Below are positions 48,099-59,823 of a stretch of 64,000 bases of DNA, piece after piece. The position numbers were made by a program, and so were the translations under genes. The notes beneath the pieces were generated by a model. The model searched no databases, was not told the origin of the DNA, and worked only from the letters and a program-made list of their open reading frames with translations. Each line of letters starts with the position of its first letter. Positions within the stretch are counted from its first letter, which is position 1. Origin of the DNA: Coleophoma eucalyptorum (lineage: Eukaryota > Ascomycota > Leotiomycetes > Helotiales > Dermateaceae); NCBI GenBank assembly GCA_026120035.1, contig JALRME010000045.1:124001-188000 (forward strand). The letters are read 5' to 3'.

Positions 48099-49373
48099 AT
48101 ATACAGAGAATGGATAGATCACATGTTGCATACACAACTGCTAAACAAGCAATTTAGATGTGCAAAAGCATGATGAAGGATGTCTAAAAAATGAAAAGAG
48201 TTTCCAACGATATACGACGTTACACTGGTTTCCTTATAACTTCAACCGAATTCGACGTCAGAGTAAGGAGAAACCAAGTATTTCACAGCAACCCCTTACC
48301 TCGTATAGGCCTTCTCTTGCCGTCGGCCTACCAATGGCTGATTTCTGAGACAGAAAATTCATATTATGGGGAAATCAGGCGATGAAATCATAGTCACGTG
48401 ATTAGATGGGCTGTCAAACTTGAATAGCCTCGACCGATTTGGACTGCGAGATTCCGCTCCATTGAAATGCTGTAGAAACCAAATCGAGCCCAACGATGCT
48501 ATATACAGTACTAAGGTATCTATACTAACAGTCAGTGAGACTGTAGACTGAAATCCGTTCGACCACAACGGCCATTGATTGAGTAGCAAATCAGACAATG
48601 CAATTCTTTTCAAGCTCAACCAGCAGCATGATATGCATGAGCAGGATCATGGCGGCTGAATCGGATTACCAGAGCTGTGATTTCCTCATGTGTTCTCGTA
48701 CATATAGAAAGACACATAGCTATACTCACAGGAGAAATGGCATGGCTCTACATCTGGAAAGTTGAGTCTGTTGATATGTTCCCATCTTTAGGTCATCTTC
48801 GTTTCATGGGAAGCCGCGCGAGGGGCCCTCGTGACGATGGTTTTAGAAGTGGCAATAATAATCTTGACCCCTCATCGGAGTCACCAGCTGAGTTGAGAGT
48901 TTGGTTCGAGCTGGCGATGATTTGAGTTGGAGGTCTTGCTGTTAAGGAAAGAAAAGAAGAAGAAGAGAAGAAAGCAGGCGACGCAGAATTTTGTTGTCAG
49001 TTCGGACGGTAGCGCGGATCCGCCACTTAGCGAAGGCCAAATTTCTATGCCGCCGCCCTAGACTTTGGAGAGGTACCATCTGCGGCTACATTTCTCATGC
49101 AAACGCCTCGACTTCAAATCCAAATACTCATTTTGTACTCTTATACACGACTGCAACTCACGACTTCACAATAACTCACGACATATTCACCTTGATACCT
49201 ACAGTCTTCTACCTTATCACCCTTTGAGCCTGCCCAAATCCTACCATCTCTGCCCCTTGCGAAACCTTAGATCTCCGAATACAGCTCTTAAGCTCGTCGA
49301 GTAATAAGACCATCTGCAGCGACGAGCTCAGAAGCTCTCCTAGACCATTTACATTCTTTGATATCATTTTATA
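48099..49373. other. Intergenic region between the FMO and eIF4E genes
   Basis: About 1.27 kb. No gene seen. A TCACGTGA motif lies at about 48393-48400. The last ~300 bp are pyrimidine-rich with many CTTA/TACA tracts and probably form the eIF4E leader. Confidence 0.5.
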
Positions 49374-50543
49374 ATGGATAATCTATGGACTCGGCGATCT
49401 AAGTACGCACCCGTGGGACCCCTCCAATTGCGCAAAGCTGACCGCAACTTGAGCAGCTCTAGCAAACTTTCCCTTTCCACCGCGCCTTCTGCGAATGGCT
49501 CAGCCTTCCCTAACAACACTGATCATCCGACGCGCAACTATAACTTAAGCAGAAGACATGGCGATTCATCCTCCCACAGCAATAAAAACCCCTTCAACGC
49601 GATGTCCCCGTCTGCTGGCATCTCATCTCCCACAGCAGGCGCTTCAAGCGCTTTTGGTTTAGGATCGGGTGCCTTTGCATCCTTTGGTGCTTCATCCAAG
49701 GCATCAAAGGCTACGGGCAACGTGCTAGATTTTGGAAGTGTTGTAGGCTCTACAGCAAAAACCCCTACAACGGAGAAATCTTTGAAAGATGCTTCCATAA
49801 CAAAAGGTCCTCTTGCTCGGACCTCGATCTCGTCCCTGACAGACTCGAAGACAGCTACGCCACCACCGACACATGCCCTGCGGCATAATTGGGTGTTCTG
49901 GTTCCGCCCGCCAATCAACAAATCAAATGGTTTTGTGGATTATGAGAAGACATTGCATCCAATGGCGCACTGCAGCACGGTGGAGGAATTCTTCACGGTA
50001 TATCGACACCTTAAGCGACCCTCTACTTTGCCCCTTGTTTCGGATTACCATTTGTTCAAGAAAGGCATTCGGCCTGTCTGGGAGGATGACGAGAACAGAA
50101 AGGGTGGGAAATGGATTGTGAGACTGAAGAAGGGTGTGGCAGACAGGTTCTGGGAGGATCTCCTTCTTGCCATGATTGGAGATCAGTTTGGAGATGCTAG
50201 TGAGGAGGTTTGTGGCGTGGTAATCAGTGTGCGAAGTGGCGAGGACATTCTGAGTATCTGGACCCGAAACGATGGAGGGAAGGTCCTTCAGATCAGGTAT
50301 GGGATAAAGCACCCTGCACTTCCAGTGGCAGATTTACTAACAATTTCTAGAAACACGATGAAGCGTGTTCTTAATTTCCCGCCAGAAATTAAGATGGAGT
50401 TCAAGAGCCACGACAGCAGTATCCAGCAACGCACTGCTCTAGATGATGCTCGAAAAGAGAAAACAAATCAACATAACCGCAATGGCAACAATAGCCGGGA
50501 CGAGAAACCAGCCCCAACTGCTGAGGCAAAACAGACATCATGA
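49374..50543 (+). CDS. eIF4E-family cap-binding protein (class II / 4EHP-like)
   Basis: Exons 49374-50296 and 50351-50543, joined over a 54-nt intron with no in-frame stop, give 371 residues. A Ser/Ala-rich N-terminal extension of ~165 residues precedes the eIF4E fold: HNWVFWFRPPINKSNGFVDY, STVEEFFTVYRHLKRPSTLP, DYHLFKKGIRPVWEDDENRK, GGKWIVRLKK and EEVCGVVISVRSGEDILSIW. In mouse eIF4E numbering the cap-stacking Trp102 is present (W236), but Trp56 is replaced by Tyr (Y190), a class II feature, and Trp73 on the eIF4G-binding face is replaced by Phe (F207). W43 is kept. Class II proteins often act as translational repressors; a role here is inferred. The C-terminus is polar and Asn/Lys-rich. Confidence 0.9.
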   Translation: MDNLWTRRSKYAPVGPLQLRKADRNLSSSSKLSLSTAPSANGSAFPNNTDHPTRNYNLSRRHGDSSSHSNKNPFNAMSPSAGISSPTAGASSAFGLGSGAFASFGASSKASKATGNVLDFGSVVGSTAKTPTTEKSLKDASITKGPLARTSISSLTDSKTATPPPTHALRHNWVFWFRPPINKSNGFVDYEKTLHPMAHCSTVEEFFTVYRHLKRPSTLPLVSDYHLFKKGIRPVWEDDENRKGGKWIVRLKKGVADRFWEDLLLAMIGDQFGDASEEVCGVVISVRSGEDILSIWTRNDGGKVLQIRYGIKHPALPVADLLTISRNTMKRVLNFPPEIKMEFKSHDSSIQQRTALDDARKEKTNQHNRNGNNSRDEKPAPTAEAKQTS

Positions 50544-51263
50544 TGACCCGACTAGTTATGGAACACACGAATCCCTTATATGTACAAGTATTGTATGGGT
50601 GGTGGCTGCATTAATGGGTGAAAAGCGATCATCTAGGTTTCTCGAATGGGATTGTGTTGGCGGATTGGCTTTGTGTTATGCGGAAACGTTACGCTTCTTG
50701 GGTGTTTTGACTATGCTAAGTTCTTGCTGTACCATACCACAAGACGAGAGATGAGCGCGCTTTTCTTGGATGTTAAAAACAAACAAACAAACATGTGCTT
50801 TTCATGACACCATGTCAAGCTCTGCAGATCATCGTTCCCCGCGTGTAATGGAAATATGTGAGCATTCGGGAATATGCGCGGCTATCTGTATTAGGAAGCG
50901 CATGAGAACTACCTTGCCTAGGAAAGTAGATCCGCTCTTTGTCTGCAATTTACGGTGCTTAGTCAGATATGCATGCCATGAAATGCGCTACACACCGAAG
51001 ATCAAGCTCAAAGAGGGGGGGGGGTGGATAACAAAAAGCAAAAGAAAAAGAAAGAAAAGAAGAAAAGTGAGCTAAATGTTCACAACAGTAGACCACTTTG
51101 ATACCTGAGAGTCATCAAAAAATACGAGTGGTCTTCCTAAGTAAACGAATAAGAAGGGTACTGGCGTTGCATACGTTTGTGGAAGTCACGACTTTAAAGA
51201 AGACCCGGGTCCTTCCCCACAGCGAATCTTGCACCTCCAAGACCAAAATGCGATTGCTAAAGC
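50544..51263. other. Intergenic region between the eIF4E and STAND genes
   Basis: About 720 bp with an (AAAC)n stretch near 50776 and a G8 run followed by A-rich purine sequence at 51017-51065. No gene seen. Confidence 0.5.
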
Positions 51264-53923
51264 ATGGATCCCCTCAGTATCACCGGAACATTGATTGCAG
51301 TGATTCAGGTCACCACCGCCGTTGTCTCCATCTGCTATGACTACCGACAAGGTGCCAAATCCGCATCGAAGGACATTGTCCTGATCACAGCCGAGCTAGA
51401 CAACTTAAAGGGTGTCCTCGAAGCTTTGCTTAGACTTCTAGAGCAATCTCAATCTCAGGGCTCGAGTAAATTATCAACTCTTGAGATCTTGACCCGGGAT
51501 GATGGGCCATTGCTTTTGTGCCAGACTGAGCTGGAATTATTGAAGGAGAAGTTAGAACCAGAAGTTGGCTGGAGAAAGGTTAGGAACAGCTTGGTGTGGC
51601 CGCTGAAGGAGAGGGAGGTGACGAAGACTTTGACTACCTTTGAGAGGCTAAAATCTACCATGCTGCTTGCCCTTTCGGCGGATCAAGCGTATGTAACCTC
51701 TTTCTTTTACGCTTTCCGAACATAATAAACAGTCAGTAAACACTAATATTCTTGCAGAATTTTGATGTTGAAGACTGAGAACGAGATTGGGAATCTGGCC
51801 CAGCATGTTTATCAACATACTTCCGGTCAGTCTTCTTTTGTAAAGGCATCATTTATTGTAGTACAAAGAGACTTGTCTTTCACTGTGTATTCGTGTTGAA
51901 TTTATGGCCATTGACTCTTTATAGACTCGAATCGACAGAGAATCATAAGCTGGCTAGCTGCTCCAGACCCAAGTGTCAATCATGAAGCAGCTCGAAAGAA
52001 ACATCAGCCAAGTACAGGAGCATGGCTCCTGAGCAGTAAACCATATGAGCATTGGCTGCAAGGTTATAGGTCGTGCCTGTGGATTTATGGAATACGTAAG
52101 TATTAGATTCCACAATTGCAGATGCGATATACAATGGCTCACACAGGTATAGCTGGCAGCGGCAAGACCATTCTATGGTAATTATCCCAATAAATCCACT
52201 AATATACACAAGGAAACTGCTGATTGAACTCACAGCTCCACTGTTATCGAACAGCTTACGTTGTACAGTCGTCAACAACATGATACCATATTGCTATATT
52301 TTTATTTTGATTTCAAGGATATTGAAAAACGGGATCTAAAATCCTTTCTAAATTCCTTATTAACTCAACTTCATGAACGAAGTAGCGAAGCGGGTGCAGT
52401 CCTGCAACAACTATATCACAACTCCAGTGGGACACACGCAGCTAGTACTGGTTCCCTTGCAAAGGCGTTGTATCAGATTCTTCAGACGCTCTCCTCAGTT
52501 TATATAGTAGTTGATGCACTAGATGAAAGCTCTGAATTAGATGACCTCTTGGAACTATTTCAGGATATGCGCGACTGGAAAGTGCCGGCGCTTCATGTCC
52601 TTGTTACTAGTCGGCAATTGTCTAACATAGAGGGCACTCTCAGCGATCTCATATCCGACCGAATATGTATTCAAGATGCTCAGATGAACCACGATGTTCA
52701 ACTATATATTGACGAAAAGCTCGATCATGACAGGTCGTTGGCTAAGTGGCCGCACGATATCAGGGAGCAAATTCGGGGAAAGTTACTGAACGAAGCGAAA
52801 GGGATGTAAGTTTTGAAAGAGAGCTCAGCAAATTTCAGAGTAGGAAGAATATCGAGTTGACAAAGTCCAAAGGTTTCAATGGGTCAAATGCCAAATCGAT
52901 ATGCTCCGACGATGTGTAAGCATAGCAGCTCTCCGCAAAGCGATGAATACTCTTCCCAAAAGTCTCGATGAGACTTACGAGCGAATCCTATCACTTATTG
53001 AAGAAGATCACCAAACCGACGTCCTCAAGACTCTAAAAACACTCACCATATTTATGACGGAACTTCAGTTCGAACACATCGCAGAAATCCTTGCTGTTGA
53101 TCTGGAATCAAGTCCACCACATTTCGACGCTGATGCTCGCCTTATGGACCCGAGGAACATTCTTGAGATGTGTTCATCGCTTTTAACTACTACAACTGCA
53201 AAGACGAGCTCCTCCGTATCTTGGTATGCCTCGGCGCCCCATGTCTCGCAACCAGAAATTACGTTACACCTTGCCCACGCATCTGTCACGGATTATCTTG
53301 CTCAGCCTAGAGCTGGAGCCTTCCACTTTACCCAAGATAACGCCCACGAATTCATGGCCCAGACATGTATTGCATACTTGATGAATTCAGTATTTACCAC
53401 CCGCGAACGACCTGCAAGGGCTTGGTCCACCGAATACCCATTCCTGTATTATTCACTTACAAACTGGCCATTGCATATCAAGAGCATTCAAACAAACCTC
53501 TCCCCACGCATGCAAGAGCTTCTCCTCTCCTTTTTCGCTTCCAGAAGCTTTACCTTTTGGGTATCGTCCCTCATCCCCAGCTCATCCCGAGAAAAACGCC
53601 TTGCAACCAAGCCATTATATTACGCCTCTTCATACGGTCTCACATCGGTTGTCGAACTTCTTCTCTCCCAGTCTCCAAAACCAGACGTAAATGCCCTAGG
53701 CGGTCGTGTGCAAGCCACGGCTCTCCATGCTGCGAGCTACCGTGGACATGTATCTGTCGTCCGACTTCTTCTCGAAGCCGGCGCTGAAGCAGAGACGTGC
53801 AATGAGCTCGGAGAATCGGCGCTGGACTGGGCGGGCTTGAAGGGATACTGGGACATTAGGGTGTTATTGTTGAAGTATGGCGCAAAAAATGAAGGGAAAT
53901 TGTTTAAAAGACCTAAAAGATGA
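51264..53923 (+). CDS. STAND NTPase (fungal NLR-like) with NACHT-type domain and ankyrin repeats
   Basis: Six exons, 51264-51688, 51758-51825, 51925-52095, 52153-52177, 52236-52805 and 52873-53923, give 769 residues. The N-terminus MDPLSITGTLIAVIQVTTAV with a helical bundle behind it is the fungal STAND/NLR N-terminal effector type. The P-loop reads GIPGSGKTILC (about residue 221) and the Walker B-like segment VYIVVDALDES; then VLVTSRQLSNIE resembles the NACHT sensor region. FQWVKCQIDMLRRC and LPKSLDETYERIL are typical of fungal NACHT-ankyrin proteins. The C-terminus has about three ankyrin units (KPLYYASSYGLTSVVELLLS, TALHAASYRGHVSVVRLLLE, SALDWAGLKGYWDIRVLLLK). Such proteins are implicated in allorecognition and immune-like cell death in fungi; that role here is inferred. 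The 25-nt exon 4 carries the P-loop. Confidence 0.87.
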
Positions 53924-54902
53924 ATCTGGTGAGAAGTTAGTAATAGAGGCTCGATTAAATGATGGCTGTCAAAAAGAGTGTTATGGTCTGCTGCCACAGA
54001 ATACTCCGTAGTTGCGTTTTTGTGACAGTAGACTTGGGTCTACTAAAAGCTAGGGAGCATGCCTGGTGCTACATAAAAGGAAAATGGCGGGTCCTACAGG
54101 ACCACGAGATGATGAGACATGGATCTATGACACTGTCCCATTAAGGAAATTCATTACTCACTTCATTCACCCACTTTGTTGATATGTTCCAAGATGCCTT
54201 TTATCTGAATTCATCGCGTGGTGATCTAGGACGGTAAACTAGCTAAGAAACCCCTCAAAGCAAAGCAGCACCCATCTAATGTGAGATCTTAACCGAAACA
54301 TTAAGTCTCAAGCAAGTTATAGAATGCACACTCGAATGAGTCCCGCAAGGCTGAGATCGCATATTTTGTGAAAAGGAAAAGAGACGGCACGAGCTGTTCT
54401 GTTGATAAGAAAGTAAAGCTCCTCTATGGAGACGAATCCTTCTGTACTATCCTTGTCCTATTCCTCCAATGTTTGACGATTTCTGGACATGTGTACCACC
54501 CCGTTCTTCTTTCTCATCATCGGGTAAAGAGAGAGATAGAAAGAGCAAGGTACAAATGCAATGAAGTAAAAAGGTCAAACTCGAATACATGGCTCTTTTT
54601 TGTTTTGTCATGTGTCCCTTGACAATCCTCGCTATTGAAATAAGGCCGTGAGTACGTGAGGAATTGAATCTGAGAATGAAAAAAGGAAAAAAGACCAGTA
54701 AATCCGGAAAGAAATAAAAGGCTTCATTGCTCCTACGCCGTGAATGAGAAAATCTACGCCCCGTGCTAACCATCTATCTATCTGAAGAAAAGGTCTCTAG
54801 TAGTCCAAGCTACTATAATCCGCGCAGAACAGTGTTCACATTCGTGCCCGATGTGAGATCTTCCAAGCGACAGGAAGGGAGACACAGCAAGAGAGATGAC
54901 GA
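53924..54902. other. Convergent 3-prime intergenic region
   Basis: About 980 bp between the STAND and Myb-repeat genes. An ORF at 54368-54622 is short and without recognisable features. No gene is supported. Confidence 0.5.
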
Positions 54903-57724
54903 CTAGACCTCGTTTCGCTCGTCATCATAGTGGTACTGGTCCTCGTTATCGAAGCCCGCGGCATCTTGGTGAGCCCAGCCATCGTCATCATTGAAAGAGT
55001 GCGAGTTCTCAAAACTGGTTAACATACTATCGCCTCCAGTTTCGTCCTTGATAATTGAGTCCGAGTCTAGAGACATGAACGAACTCGCATTCGCACCCTT
55101 GCGTGGTGAAGGCTTGGAGACGCTGTAGCTATTTAGTCCATCGGATTCTGGTGGAGTCAGAATTCGAGAATAAGAAGACCTACCGTCCATTCTTAATCTT
55201 ATTAAGAGTTGATTTCTTGCTTGGAGACTGAAATTCGGTCTCTTCGTCGTCTTCATAGTCTTCTGCAACCGCGACTTTGGTCTTCTTGGGTGTACGGGGC
55301 TTCTTAGGAGTTCTGACAGCGCCGCCATCTACATTTTCTGTTAGATAAAGATTCCATGCAGGTTCCTTCTTCAAACGAAAGAAACGCTCGCTGACTGCCC
55401 TACCTGTCACGCCTTCTCCATACTTGTCTGCAACTGCTACACAAGAGGTCAGCGTATGTTTTTCTGAAAAGTAAGATTTCGAAGGACAGATTGACAGTAT
55501 GAGATTGACACAATGAAGTGATATGGGTTTGGGAAATGACAAAATATGATGACGGATGTGCATTTCGTTGTACCAGCAGTTCCACCAGAGGCATAAGCCG
55601 CTCGCAGCTCCGCCGCCTCTTTCTTGATGGGTCGGAAACGATGATCCAGCGCACTAGCTGTGGCTTCAGGATAGAACTTAGCAATCTCTGTAGGCAATGT
55701 TATTATGAAGTCTCATGACTGCAGAGTATGTGATTGTGCTGTGCTGTGATAGGTCATAGAATGGGGAGTGAACTCTTCGAACCCTTGGTCTTGGAGCTAG
55801 AAACAGCAGGAAGATACGTTGGCAAAGTCCCAAAATCGAGATCTTTGGGGTCTTCGCCATTGTCCAGGGTAGCTTGTAGCAACTGTCCTCGAGGCTTTAT
55901 GACCTTGCTGACCTGCTCGCTGATAGCCTTTGGAGTAACATCTGAACCACAAAGGCGAGCGATTGCTAAATCATAATTAACATCTCGAATCCTCAAACTT
56001 CAAGTGTGCTTTGAGCAAATAGACTTATGGAAATAAAAATCTAGGCAGTGATTATACAGGGGGTTCAGTTCGTACGGCTTTGACTCCTTGAGTCTAGCCT
56101 CGATGTCAATATCCTTAGGATATCTGCAACTGTCGTATGCATGCCTTTGCAACTTTGCGCCGGCTTTGGAGTCTTTGGAGAATCGGCTACTGGCCTTGGA
56201 TGTAGAGGCATTCGTGCCGAAGTGCTTGACAATATCTGTGCCTTGAAAGAAAACAAAACGCAAAGGTATTACAATCGGCGTCAACTGTTCGCGGCTTGCG
56301 AGAACTAGTGATTCTCTTAAGGCCATTCTCGAAGTCCGCATCCTTTGGATCCTCGCCACGAGCCAGAGCATCAAGCTGCAACTTAGCACCAGCTTTGAAT
56401 GTCTTCTGAAATTGCTGAGAGATAGCGACAGCTGTGACGTCGGATCCGAAGCATCTTGATACCTCTGTATAAAAAAATCAATATTGTTGTGCTAACAGGA
56501 TGTGTAATAAAATGGAAGCAGCAGATGTAGAAACAGGGAAATAGCTGCAACAATGCCGACCTTTGCCAGTCTTTGCAGAAATCTCAACGTATTGAGGATC
56601 TTCACCCCTAGCTACAGCATCCGACTGTCGCTTAGCCAGGGGCCTGAAGCGATCCGTCATCTGGAACTTGATTCCATTGGGAGTAGTATCCTTGCCCATG
56701 AACTTCGAGATTTCTGCAAAGGATGTCAACTCAATGGCAAGAAATCATTTTGTGTGCTGTGTTGTATCGTAACTGCAATAGTTCTACCTTTGCATTTGAG
56801 ATCAACGTCGACATCCTTGGGGTCCTTGCCAGCCTTTACCGCAGCCTGCTGGGCTTTGGCTCCAGCTTTGATGCGACGAAATTGAAAGCCAATGCCGCCC
56901 TCAGTGGTGTCAGATCCCATATGTCTGGAAATCTCTGTGATGGCCATCAATATCATGAAAGTGATGTGTGGAGCAATGAAAACGTGCTGTGCTAAGAAAA
57001 GAAAGTCTAACCACCACGACTGCCTTTCCCGCGGGTTATGCCATCTCCCTCGCCAATTGAAATATTGATCGGATCGATGCCCTTGGCTATTGATTCCTTG
57101 ATCAATTGAGCATCGCTCCTAATCCGACGGAAACGGTTTTCCATGGCAGATTTGGTAGCGTCTCCTCCAAAGCACTTGGAGAGTTCTGGGCGACAATCAA
57201 TATGAATTATCCTATAGGTGGAACAAGAGCAATATGACGTGCTTCGTGATTCGGAGGATATCTGCAGATAATTTCCTTCTAGAAAGTGGCATCGCGAATA
57301 ACTCGATCTACAGTACTCCTGACAGACCTAGCACTTGCTTGATGCTGCTAACAAATTACTTCAAACTAGCCCGTACAGTTCATTGACAAAAAACTTGTAA
57401 GTTATACTCATCGATGAAACGTCTGAGGGCGGAGGACAGTGTGCAGTGCGATTGCAACCCAAAGCATGATCCGAAACTTTGGGTTTGTGCAATAATGAGA
57501 GTTTCGAGAACACAAGAACAGGAAGATGAAATCTTCGGTCTGTGTCCAAGGCCAGTATGACATGGCAGAACCCAAGTAGAATAGAAAAACGTAGTGTAGA
57601 ATTTGAAGAGTTAAAATGAAGTGGAATTTAACTTACCCTGATAGTTGAGCTTTAACTCCGGATGGGCAGCGACAATGGCCGAGAGAAGGCGGACAGAAGA
57701 CTCGTAAGTCTTCCAGTTAGGCAT
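54903..57724 (-). CDS. Protein of eight tandem Myb-like helix-turn-helix repeats, each on its own exon
   Basis: Ten exons: 57637-57724, 57012-57185, 56788-56934, 56561-56713, 56273-56464, 56076-56235, 55783-55991, 55574-55687, 55184-55436, 54903-55128. They total 571 residues and close in frame. Exon 1 (MPNWKTYESSVRLLSAIVAA, then HPELKLNYQ) looks like helix 1 of the fungal Myb/SANT-like domain; exon 2 completes it (ELSKCFGGDATKSAMENRFR). Exons 3-9 each repeat only the helix 2/helix 3 part plus a linker, for example EISRHMGSDTTEGGIGFQFR and AVADKYGEGVTGRAVSERFF. Several end in GxDPxD-type linkers. Nearly all internal introns are phase 1. Exon 9 adds a basic TPKKPRTPKKTK segment and exon 10 a Ser/acidic tail. 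Intron 5 as drawn is only 37 nt, so that boundary is doubtful; the exon 2 end (57012 or 57015) is also ambiguous. DNA or chromatin binding is inferred; the function is unknown. Confidence 0.75.
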
Positions 57725-58878
57725 TTTGTTGCGGAAGACTTCTTATTGAAGCTGCATAACAAAGCTGATGATTAGCTGCAAGTTTACCAGAGGGAGATGA
57801 GTTTAGGTAGTTGAGGTATGACAGAAGTTGTATCAAAGTAATAGTGAATTGTGAGACTGAGGTTGCAGGTGGAAGTAGAGGATCGGATGATGCGGGAGAG
57901 ATATGTGTTCATGAGATTGTGGAAGTTGGGGCTTAAGAGTATTGGGGATGAAGATGAGGATTGAGCGTGGTGTAGCTGAAAAAGAAAGAAGAAGCCTACT
58001 TGTTTATGTAATGGTTCAGTATGGTGAGAGAATCTTGCAAAGCGCGCAAGATAGAGACTATGTCAAAGATCGAAATCCAAGTCTGGAGCAAGAAAGCAAG
58101 GATGACAATCAGCAAAAATCTCATCCGATAAGTTCAATAACAAGGATGAGAGACCTTACTGGGTTGTGAAGATGGAAACTGGAGGTCGAAGACAAAAAGT
58201 AGAAGGCAGCAAATACAGCAATGTTCAAGTTCGAGATCGAGGGCGTTTGTAAGTCGAGGGTATATTGATGGAGGGAGAAAGAGAAAAGCGCGTTAAGTGC
58301 TCCTCGAGGTAGGCTTAAATAGAATTCTGGGAGGCAGGCAAGGCAACAATCGTGCGAAAAAGCAAGTGCGCGCGTTAAGTCGAGTACCTTGGAAAGCCGT
58401 GTGTCGTTATTCGAGCGTGAAATTTACGAGCGTTCAAGATAGCGCTTTGACAGTTCCAAGAGTTGCCTCTGAAAACCGTGGGAGCATTTTCGACCGAAAA
58501 ACAGCCTTATTATGTCTCTAATTAAAGCTTGTTGGCTGCTATATCACATTTGACTTATTTGATACTTTTTGTACGGTGGTTGGAAAGTAATAGCAGTTTC
58601 AAGTTTTGACGTTCTATCTGAGATTCTCCTCCTCGCGCACACAGCTTCACTCGACTTTAGCGAGGCCGTGACGGCATATCCACCATCTGTGACCGATCAA
58701 TACTCCTTGATCACTGCACTTGACCTTGGGCCGACTTCGACTTGCTGGTCATGCCCCTGAACACTATGCTGTTGAGTCTATCCCCCTTGGAATTTGCATA
58801 GGTCAATTTAGACGATGATTCGTGGATGCCAATGGTGAGATTGCCACAACGTACAATTTCTTTGCATTCGTTGAAACC
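57725..58878. other. Intergenic region upstream of the Myb-repeat gene
   Basis: About 1.15 kb holding the promoter of the Myb-repeat gene and the 3-prime end of ANY1. Open frames at 57942-58169 and 58297-58521 have no recognisable product. Confidence 0.5.
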
Positions 58879-59823
58879 CTATCCTAATCTGTTGTCTTTC
58901 TCTCCCATCGGTGTGCCAGTCCTACTTGGTCCCTTGTAGTCTCTCATGTTATGCTCCTTCATGACAGAGGGCCCATTTCCATATATGTAAAATTGATAGC
59001 CCAAGAACGAATCGCAACACGCCTGGAAGATACCGCAGAGTTTAAAAGGCCACGGAATTGCAGTCGTGGCTGTAAAGAACCAGAACATCTTCATAGCATC
59101 ACCCGCTAACCAGTTTATGATCACTGACAATCGGAATCCCTTGCACGATCGAGACGAGTAGTTGGACATTATCTGGGGTAGAGGAAGTGTTGCCTCAATC
59201 GCCAAACCAAGGTATCCGATAAATGTAGAGTATGTGGGATATAATGCAGTAAATGGCGAGATGAGTAATTCGAGCGCCGTGAGTGTAATAAATAGATACA
59301 GAAGAAACTGCCAGTATCTATACCAGGAATATTAGCCCGCTTGCATCCAATGCTATACTGCGCTTCGGATAAATGACTTGTACGTACGGCTTAGGTGATC
59401 GCCATTGCCAAAAGCTATATGGTCGTGGCATCTTGAAGAAGCCGTCTCGGCTGGATGCGAACGGGGTCGCGGCATCTCCTCCTTTCGATGATGGTGCAGG
59501 TCGGTGGTCAAGAGCAACCTTGAGAAGGACCAATTGAATGATAATCATGAGAAGTGACTGGACTAGAAGGGCTGTATCAAAGTGTGCACCGGGATAATAA
59601 AACACTCTGTACGTTGTGTCAGCATTATGCCCTGGAGCGACGTGTTTCCTAACTTCTACCTTAAGATTGATGCAACAAGCATGATCAAGGGCAGATCGAG
59701 GGAAAATCCTGCACTAGACTTGTTCTTATGTATCGAGTATATCTGGTCCGCATAAGACGTTATGGGAGATACGACTATGAACATAGGGGCAATCCAGCCT
59801 GTGACGGTAGATATAACACCCAT
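58879..59823 (-). CDS. PQ-loop membrane protein, Any1/Cfs1-type
   Basis: Exons 59660-59823, 59388-59606 and 58879-59317 give 273 residues. The start MGVISTVTGWIAPMFIVVSP fits the family and all phases close (the second intron uses the CC|GTACGT donor, giving SPKPYWQFLLYL). Two PQ-loop units are visible: one around SPITSYADQIYSIHKNKSSA-GFSLDLP, the other around EATLPLPQIMSNYSSRSCKG-FRLS. WLAGDAMKMFWFFTATTAIP and PWPFKLCGIFQACCDSFLGY are strongly conserved segments. About six or seven membrane helices are expected. The yeast homologue Any1 (YMR010W) acts in Golgi/endosomal membranes and antagonises flippases, reported as a scramblase. The orthology call rests on recalled resemblance. It is divergent from glycogen synthase but 2.6 kb away. 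Confidence 0.8.
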
